A stretch of 35,760 nucleotides of DNA, from contig JAFLZH010000009.1 in the NCBI GenBank assembly GCA_029785615.1, positions 1-35,760 of the forward strand, read 5' to 3'. The DNA is from Nitrososphaerota archaeon. GTDB lineage: Archaea; Thermoproteota; Nitrososphaeria; Nitrososphaerales; Gagatemarchaeaceae. The notes beneath the pieces were generated by a model. The model had not been told where the DNA came from. It searched no databases and was given only the letters and a program-made list of their open reading frames with translations. Shown one piece after another: positions 31,006 through 35,760 of the stretch. Position 1 is the stretch's first letter. Every line of letters begins with the position of its first letter. A program made the translations under genes and the position numbers.

Positions 31006-31338
31006 AGCTTTCCGAGCCTGCGAAGGCCCGGAACGGGCCCCTCGACGCACCCCTCCGGGGTCAACTCTGGGGCGTCGATGGCTAGGTCTGGTTCGGTGGC
31101 CTCCTCGTACGGGTCCTGGATGCCTGTCATGCGGTCGATCTCCCCCCTGCGCGCCCTGGCGTAGAGCCCCTTGGGGTCCCTCCGTTCGCAGACCGAGAGC
31201 GGCGCCCTGATGTTCACCTTCACGAACCTTTCAGGTCCTATCAGTTCGCGAGCCTCCGCCCTGGACTTCCTGTAGGGGGAGACGAGGGAGACTATCGCCA
31301 CCACCCCGTTCCTGGCGAGGCCCTTGGCCAGGAAGGGG
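31006..31338 (-). pseudogene. cysC: APS kinase (cysC) C-terminal half
   Basis: FLAKGLARNGVVAIVSLVSP, YRKSRAEARELIGPERFVKV, NIRAPLSVCERRDPKGLYAR, ARRGEIDRMTGIQDPYEEAT and EPDLAIDAPELTPEGCVEGP run to the natural C-terminus (GLRRLGKL). This is the only copy with the complete C-terminal half; the P-loop half is missing, with a TAG just before the homology. APS kinase phosphorylates APS to PAPS. Confidence 0.9.
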
Positions 31339-31372
31339 TCGACCTATTCGACCCTACGACATCCAAGCGCCT

Positions 31373-31804
31373 TCACGACTGGAGCCGCGCGGGACGACCG
31401 CCGATCAGCTTCGTCACTTCCCTCTCGAACTCTTCGACGTCTTTCAGGTCGCTCGCCTGGCCGAAGACCTCTGCCAAGTCGATGTCAAGGTAGGCATGTA
31501 TGATCTTGTTCCTCAGCGCCCTCCTCTTCTTCACCTGTTCGATCAGCTTCTTCCCCAGCGTCCCCTCCATGGCGTCGACCAGCGACTCCTCGTCCCCGAC
31601 GACCCTCTTGCCGTAGTCCTTGTACAGGGTCTTTATGACGTCCAGTTCCGCTTCGCTCAGGATCTGGACCCTCCGCTCGGTCGCGTCCCTCGTCGTCCTG
31701 TCCGCCCTTCTGTATCCTTCCTCGCTGTCGGGGAGCGATCCGGACAGGAGGCCTCTCGTCTCCCTGAGTAGCGCCAGTCGCTTCCTTATCCTGTCTTCGT
31801 CCAA
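31373..31804 (-). CDS. HepT-like HEPN ribonuclease/toxin
   Basis: This 143-residue all-helical protein has the HEPN catalytic Rx4H motif at RNKIIH (residues 98-103, within RRALRNKIIHAYLDID), as in HepT (DUF86) toxins. The conserved YKDYGKRVVGDEESLVDAM segment is typical. HepT cleaves RNA and is neutralised by AMPylation by its MNT partner. The partner gene lies 10 nt upstream in the same operon. The gene is complete and shows no sign of decay. Confidence 0.88.
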   Translation of the reverse strand: MDEDRIRKRLALLRETRGLLSGSLPDSEEGYRRADRTTRDATERRVQILSEAELDVIKTLYKDYGKRVVGDEESLVDAMEGTLGKKLIEQVKKRRALRNKIIHAYLDIDLAEVFGQASDLKDVEEFEREVTKLIGGRPARLQS

Positions 31805-31814
31805 CGCCCCACCG

Positions 31815-32330
31815 TCACGCTGACAGATACCCGAGGGTGGGAGCGAAGTCGCTCCACTTCTCCGCTACCTCCGCCGCGACGGCCCGCAGCTCCCTCTCGT
31901 CTGCCGCGTAGAGGACCACCCCCTCGTTCAGGACCCTCCTCTTCAGGTCGAGCGGGAGGGAGTCGAAGGCGACCACGTCAAGCTTTATCGGGCTGAAGGC
32001 GCCCCGGCCTTCTATCGCTTTTTCGTAGGCGAGCAGGTCAGACCCTCGGGGGTCCTTGAGCACCAGCGCGATGTCGACGTCGCCGAAGGCAGGCTCTTTT
32101 CTTGCGTAGCTCCCGAAGAGGATTACGGCGACGGCGTTCCTGTCGTTCTTCGCCCTGCTTACCAGCGCGTCCATCGCCCCCTTGACCGCGGCCTCGGTCT
32201 TGAGCCACTGGGCGACGGCAGTCTCGACCGCCTTGCTTATCGAGCCCCGACCGTAGCCGAACCTCTTCATGGCAGCCTCTCGGAGCTGGACGTCCAGGGA
32301 GTCGGAGATGTAGACCTTCATCTCAGCCAT
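31815..32330 (-). CDS. MntA-like nucleotidyltransferase antitoxin with N-terminal RHH-like domain
   Basis: The C-terminal domain has VILFGSYARKEPAFGDVDIA LV: the MNT motif GS.AR....fgDvDi with Asp84 and Asp86 (the usual Ser before the first Asp is Gly). It should AMPylate the HepT partner. Unusually, the first 45 residues, AEMKVYISDSLDVQLREAAM KRFGYGRGSISKAVETAV, look like a ribbon-helix-helix DNA-binding domain. ATG 32330 follows a TATA box (minus GTTTATACC, 32351-32362) at 21-32 nt. The open frame continues upstream through a sat fragment by chance. Confidence 0.85.
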   Translation of the reverse strand: MAEMKVYISDSLDVQLREAAMKRFGYGRGSISKAVETAVAQWLKTEAAVKGAMDALVSRAKNDRNAVAVILFGSYARKEPAFGDVDIALVLKDPRGSDLLAYEKAIEGRGAFSPIKLDVVAFDSLPLDLKRRVLNEGVVLYAADERELRAVAAEVAEKWSDFAPTLGYLSA

Positions 32331-32389
32331 AGATAGGGGTTTAGGGACAAAGGTATAAACACCTTTCCGCTCGCCCCCATGCCGACTCG

Positions 32390-32590
32390 TGGAGGCAGGA
32401 GGAAGCTCCTGCATGGGAATGCCTCTGAAGGCGAGGCGGTACCCCTCGTTGTGCGGGCTGATGCTCTCGTTGGCTATCCCCTCGCACTTATTGCAATAGC
32501 AGAACTCCCTCATGGGGACCGTCTCTATGCCGAGGTCTGGGAACTCCTTGAATATCTCCTGGGATGCGTAGGGCACCAGGGGCGGCGCCC
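32390..32590 (-). pseudogene. sat: ATP sulfurylase (sat) fragment
   Basis: VPYASQEIFKEFPDLGIETV, PMREFCYCNKCEGIANESIS, PHNEGYRLAFRGI matches the C-terminal region of ATP sulfurylase and the fragment at 23806-24045, beginning slightly further upstream and ending earlier (homology stops after FRGI). The Cys of CPH is Ser. It lies downstream of the cysC copy at 34 kb, separated by the ATPase gene. Confidence 0.85.
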
Positions 32591-32685
32591 GGTCCGACGT
32601 CAACACTGAAGGGACCCACGGGGCCAGAGGCCCCCGATCAACGTCCTCTGACGCTAGCTTGGACCGAATGGTGCCCGCGCACGGA

Positions 32686-33906
32686 TCAGCCTTCGGCAGC
32701 TCGCAGGAGATACTTCCAGAGGGGGACAAGCCTGATCCTCCTTCCGCCTTCGATGACTTCTCCCTCCGCATCGTAAGTTATTATCTTGAGCTTTCGCTGT
32801 CCAATCTTCCTCCCTACTTCTGCCAGCGACCTGACCTCTCTCCTCTCGATTCCACGCTGGTCGTTCGCATAGGTCACCTGGATGAGCTCGTCGGGGGTCA
32901 CGAAATCCACCTCGAACTTCGGGTCGGCGTAGTAAGTCGGCCGCACCCCCCTCCTCCTCAGCTCCAGGTAGACCAGGTTCTCCATCACGTGGCCCACGTC
33001 CTTCCCTGCGAGCCCGGGGTCCACAGAGTAGACCTTCCTGGGGAGGGTGTACCTGCTGAGGGTCTTCGCGGAGAACCTTTCGACCGTGCTGACCAGGAAG
33101 GTGTCCTCCAGGAACCGCACGTAGTCTGCTATGGTGTGCACCGAGGGCACGTTGAATGCCTCCTTGACCCGGTTGTAGCTGATTTCTCTGGCGGGGTTGT
33201 CGAACAGAAACCGCGCTATTTCGAAGATGAGCCTTTCGTTCCGTATGCCGTGCCGGAGGACGACGTCTTTCAGGATCACGTCGTCCAGCACCGTCCTCAG
33301 CATGGCCCTTCCGAACATCTGGGCCTCCGGGAAGCCACCGACGCTCATGTACTCCTCGAGGAGCCTCTTTGTCTGGGAGACCCCCTTCGTCGTCTCCGTG
33401 GGGGCGAACCCTCTGTAGGCGATGAACTCCCTGAAGGAGAAGGGGAAGAGGGTGAAATCGATGTGCCTCCCCGTCAGGCGCGTCCCGAACTCCCTGCTCA
33501 GGAGGCTGGAGTTGCTCCCCGTCACCAGCACCTTCTTCGTGTCCCTCAGCCTCGACACGAACATCTCCCACCCTCCCACGGCCTGGATCTCGTCGAAGAC
33601 GAGGACGTCCACGTCCCCTTTGAGCGTGTAGACCGCTTCTAGGACGTTGTTCAGGTCGCCTGCTCCCAGGCTCGACAGCCTTTCGTCGTCAAAGTTCACC
33701 CGGGCATACCTGTGGCGTCCGGCGACCTGGACGGCCAGGGTCGACTTGCCGCACCTCCTCACCCCAGTGACCAGGAAGGCGTTTGGAGCGACCAAGCTGG
33801 CGTTGACCGAGTCGGCGACCTCCCTCGGGACGATCTTCTTTTCCAGGGCACGCTTCAGGTCTTCCTCCTGGTCCAGCAGGACCCTCTTGATCTCCTCCGG
33901 GTTCAC
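32686..33906 (-). CDS. AAA_14/DUF4143 ATPase
   Basis: A 406-residue member of the widespread DUF4143 ATPase family. Walker A is VTGVRRCGKSTL (residues 46-57), Walker B is VDVLVFDEIQAVGGWE, and sensor 1 is VLVTGSNSSLLSREFGTRLT. DFTLFPFSFREFIAYRG is the family's F.PFSf.EF signature, then EYMSVGGFPEA. The C-terminal DUF4143 domain ends in a PD-(D/E)xK-like core, YYADPKFEVDFVTPDELIQV. The start is GTG 33906, with TATA box TTAAATAC 25-32 nt upstream. The biological role is unsettled. It is inserted between the truncated cysC and a sat fragment. Confidence 0.92.
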   Translation of the reverse strand: MNPEEIKRVLLDQEEDLKRALEKKIVPREVADSVNASLVAPNAFLVTGVRRCGKSTLAVQVAGRHRYARVNFDDERLSSLGAGDLNNVLEAVYTLKGDVDVLVFDEIQAVGGWEMFVSRLRDTKKVLVTGSNSSLLSREFGTRLTGRHIDFTLFPFSFREFIAYRGFAPTETTKGVSQTKRLLEEYMSVGGFPEAQMFGRAMLRTVLDDVILKDVVLRHGIRNERLIFEIARFLFDNPAREISYNRVKEAFNVPSVHTIADYVRFLEDTFLVSTVERFSAKTLSRYTLPRKVYSVDPGLAGKDVGHVMENLVYLELRRRGVRPTYYADPKFEVDFVTPDELIQVTYANDQRGIERREVRSLAEVGRKIGQRKLKIITYDAEGEVIEGGRRIRLVPLWKYLLRAAEG

Positions 33907-33930
33907 ACTGCGTGCTCTACGATGGTGGTC

Positions 33931-33987
33931 TTAAATACTTTGCATCATACTGCAATGTGCTACGAACTGAGCTTTGCAGCACACTGC
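33931..33987 (-). promoter_or_regulatory. TATA box and inverted repeat upstream of the DUF4143 ATPase
   Basis: The TATA box (minus GTATTTAAG, 33931-33938) is followed upstream by GCAATGTGCT (33952-33961) and AGCACACTGC (33978-33987), inverted copies with one mismatch. Several TGCAA/TTGCA words occur, as in the promoter of the other ATPase. Confidence 0.5.
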
Positions 33988-34073
33988 TATGCTTCCCGCC
34001 GGAGGCACCCGATACCCGAAAGGTCCAACCTGACTTTGCCCATGCGTCCTTGGCACCGAAACGAGGCACTCGG

Positions 34074-34577
34074 CTAACGATGCCGAAGCGACACTCTCCG
34101 TACCAAGATGATGTCAGGCCCGGTCGGCTCTGCATAGGGGTCCTGGATGCCTGTCATGTTGTCGACCTCCCCCCTTCGCGCCTTTGCGTAGAGCCCCTTG
34201 GGGTCTCTCTCCTCGCAGACCGAGAGTGGGGCGCGGATGTAGACCTCGACGAACCTTTCAGGCCCTACCATCTCCCTCGCCTCCGCCCTCGACCGCCTGT
34301 AAGGGGAGATCAGCGCCACTATAGGGACCACCCCGTTCCTGGCGAGCACCTTCGCCACATACGACACCCTCCTGGCGTGCTCCTCCCTGTCTTCCTTCGA
34401 GAGTCCCAGGTCCCTGGAGAGCCCCTTCCTCACCTCGTCCCCGTCGAGGACCTCGACGCGCCTGCCGTGCCGCTCACTGAGCTCCTTCTCGAGGAGCCTG
34501 GAAAGGGTGAACTTCCCGGAGGCCGGGAGCCCTGTCATCCATACGACGAACCCCTCCTCCGGGCCCTCTCGCTTCAT
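34074..34577 (-). pseudogene. cysC: APS kinase (cysC), longest copy, C-terminus lost and P-loop mutated
   Basis: MKREGPEEGFVVWMTGLPAS, GKFTLSRLLEKELSERHGRR, VEVLDGDEVRKGLSRDLGLS, KEDREEHARRVSYVAKVLAR, PIVALISPYRRSRAEAREMV and [20 protein letters not shown] cover CysC up to MTGIQDPYAEPTGPDI. There the homology ends and 11 unrelated residues follow to the stop, so about 30 C-terminal residues are missing. The P-loop reads GLPASGKFT; the family has GKS/T, and Phe cannot coordinate Mg-ATP. It was once an APS kinase (APS to PAPS), now probably inactive. ATG 34577 overlaps the AP-hydrolase stop (ATGA), showing the original operon order; GTG 34583 is an alternative start. Confidence 0.88.
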
Positions 34578-34845
34578 CGGCACGCCTCCACCACTTCAGG
34601 GACGACACGGCCGTCGACGCCGTCTCCGTACTCGAGGCCGTAGAGCTTCAGCAGGGTCGGCCCGATGTCCTCGATCCGGAGCCCCTCCAGCTCCCTCCCG
34701 CCGAGGTCCTTGCCCGGTACGCGCATCATGAACACCCCGTCCATCGAGTGGACAGAGTCGTCGGGGCCCGTGTCGTTCTCGGAGAGGTAGAGGGAGTCGT
34801 GCCCCACGGTCCCGGCGGAGCGCCAGCTGAGGTCGTCGAAGAGGT
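34574..34845 (-). pseudogene. C-terminal fragment of an AP-superfamily phosphohydrolase
   Basis: FDDLSWRSAGTVGHDSLYLS, ENDTGPDDSVHSMDGVFMMR, VPGKDLGGRELEGLRIEDIG and PTLLKLYGLEYGDGVDGRVV end at a TGA overlapping the cysC start. D.vHs.dGvF and i.DigPTlL.l.G are the metal-ligand and terminal motifs of AP-superfamily phosphohydrolases/phosphomutases (COG3379 type). The N-terminal half is missing. The fragment ends at about 34845, where an opposite-strand antitoxin remnant begins. Confidence 0.85.
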
Positions 34846-34951
34846 CGCAGGCAAGAAGGGCATCACGAGGTCCCTCCTGCTCGGAGAGGCAGAAAGGGCG
34901 AGGGGGAGGCTTTGGAAGGAGAGGCATGGCAAAGCCCCGCGTGATGCTTGA
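34832..34951 (+). pseudogene. RHH antitoxin lacking its N-terminus
   Basis: VVEEVAGKKGITRSLLLGEA, ERARGRLWKERHGKAPRDA is the second half of a ribbon-helix-helix antitoxin (kkGiTRS..l.eA). It overlaps the following toxin start by 26 nt, as intact pairs here do. Its first half is replaced by the opposite-strand AP-hydrolase fragment, so the antitoxin lacks its DNA-binding strand. Confidence 0.6.
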
Positions 34952-35432
34952 CACCGACATCCTCGTCTCCGGCCTGGTCTTTCGGAGGGGAAACGAGCAC
35001 GAAGTCCTCCGCAAGGTGGAAGACAAGGAGGTGACGCTCGTCCTGCCAGATTCCGTCGTAGCCGAAGCGAGAGAAGTGTTCGCGGAGAAGTTCAAGGGGT
35101 TCGAGGGCCTGCTTGAGCTGTTCCTCGAGAGGGTGAAGCCGGACGCTGAATCAGTCTCCCTGAGCCAGGTCTTGATCCAGGCCGAGAAGGTCGAGGCGCA
35201 GGTGCGAGACGGCAAAGGCGCCACCTTCTATGCGGCGGTGCGGATCGCGGCGCCTGATTACGCGGTCACAGGGGACAGAGCGCCAAGGGAGGACCTCCTG
35301 AAATCGGACGCCGCAAAGGGGACGAGGGTCGTGACGAGCAAAGAGCTCTTGGGGCGCTTGAAGACGGGCGCGCGTGCGGCGCCGGCCGGGCGGTGCCCGC
35401 CACGGACGAGCACGATTTCGCGGATGCGCTGA
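34926..35432 (+). CDS. PIN-domain ribonuclease (COG1569 type)
   Basis: KPRVMLDTDILVSGLVFRRG (first Asp), LPDSVVAEAREVFAEKFKGF (Glu), KGATFYAAVRIAAPDYAVTG and DRAPREDLLKSDAAKGTRVV TSKELLGRL form a PIN protein. Strand 1 lies right after the ATG, and GGAGAGG is 1-7 nt upstream, a strong ribosome binding site. The last 20 or so residues (GARAAPAGRCPPRTSTISRM) run out of frame into the methyltransferase fragment, so the natural stop may be lost. The upstream antitoxin is truncated, which would leave this toxin without a normal partner. The third acidic residue is less clear than in other PIN genes of the window. Confidence 0.82.
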   Translation: MAKPRVMLDTDILVSGLVFRRGNEHEVLRKVEDKEVTLVLPDSVVAEAREVFAEKFKGFEGLLELFLERVKPDAESVSLSQVLIQAEKVEAQVRDGKGATFYAAVRIAAPDYAVTGDRAPREDLLKSDAAKGTRVVTSKELLGRLKTGARAAPAGRCPPRTSTISRMR

Positions 35433-35668
35433 TGTCTGAGGAGAGGAGGGGCTGGCAGGACCCGTCGGTCGTAGTCTCCGCCGCCGGGGTCAGGAGGGGG
35501 GCAGCCGTGGACGTCGACTGGAGGAAGGTGGACAACGGCTTCGGGCCTCCGGTAGGCATGCGCCTCTCCGAGTCGGAGTCGCGCGACCATCTCCGCCGAG
35601 CCGGCTTCTCTGAGATCAAGGCCTTCGAGGCTGGCCCCTACCACTACGGCTTCGTCTGCAGGGGGTGA
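35393..35668 (+). pseudogene. C-terminal part of a SAM-dependent methyltransferase
   Basis: AAVDVDWRKVDNGFGPPVGM RLSESESRDHLRRAGFSEIK AFEAGPYHYGFVCRG is the end of a UbiE-like class I methyltransferase (vvDW.k.....GPP...Rls..e....l..aGF......f..gpyhYg.v). The region before (DEHDFADALMSEERRG) suggests HDF.Da..A..EarRvL in shifted frames. The SAM-binding half is missing, replaced by the PIN gene. The last 92 bases of the window show no feature. Confidence 0.7.
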
Positions 35669-35760
35669 GGACCGGGCTGCGAGCGGCCTGTCAGCCGAAA
35701 GGTGCGCGGCCCGACGATGCGCAGGGAAGGGCCCTCTCGTCGGGTCCCCGGCAGGACGCT

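Noticed and set aside
32654-33642. Two frames of more than 300 codons overlapping the DUF4143 ATPase, one on each strand
   Set aside because: Low-complexity, His/Pro/Arg-rich translations with no motifs; they are shadows of the 32686-33906 gene.
22840-34845. CRISPR array or integron-like cassette array
   Set aside because: There are no regularly spaced short direct repeats; the repeats are gene fragments of varying length with no shared recombination site beyond one 15-bp flank.

Overview
The window is GC-rich DNA from an archaeon, most plausibly a member of the Thermoproteota (Nitrososphaeria- or Bathyarchaeia-like). That placement is inference. It rests on TATA-like boxes about 22-32 nt before many start codons with little or no leader, frequent GTG/TTG starts, toxin-antitoxin (TA) families typical of archaea, and a giant secreted protein ending in an IPEFP-plus-transmembrane anchor. 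No rRNA, tRNA or CRISPR array was found. The first 77 bases are exactly identical to 24750-24826 and then diverge, so the left edge may be an assembly-graph break in a metagenome contig.

Region 1 (about 480-9817, minus strand) is a compact glycogen operon in transcription order: sugar-nucleotide transferase with a C-terminal DUF5752 domain, GH15 glucoamylase, GT5 glycogen synthase, GH13 branching enzyme, a shorter GH15 enzyme, and a stand-alone DUF5752 protein. Most gaps are 16-32 nt. The set should activate glucose, build and branch the polymer, and release glucose hydrolytically. DUF5752 is present in the first and last genes.

Region 2 (9818-17840) is accessory DNA: a frameshifted DUF433 antitoxin, an AbrB/PIN pair, a winged-helix plus nucleotidyltransferase pair resembling AbiE, a DUF4143-type ATPase behind a palindromic promoter, a beheaded ArsR regulator in front of an ammonium transporter, a frameshifted IS5-like transposase, and a VapBC pair. 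Region 3 (18246-22709) is a 1487-residue surface protein with many Asp-box/BNR repeats.

Region 4 (22800-35668) is a dense mixture of TA modules (HicAB, AbrB/PIN, AbrB/RelE, RHH/PIN, HepT/MntA) with a second DUF4143 ATPase. Between them lie many partial copies of three genes: an alkaline-phosphatase-superfamily (AP) hydrolase, APS kinase (cysC) and ATP sulfurylase (sat). All these fragments, including two more in region 2, lie on the minus strand. Their order largely repeats AP -> cysC -> sat, with AP stop and cysC start overlapping as ATGA in both copies where the junction survives. None is complete, and the longest cysC copy has a damaged P-loop. The simplest reading is an eroded tandem array of an AP-cysC-sat operon into which TA modules repeatedly inserted and decayed; at least five degraded PIN genes lie in the same tract. 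The window ends in a truncated methyltransferase.
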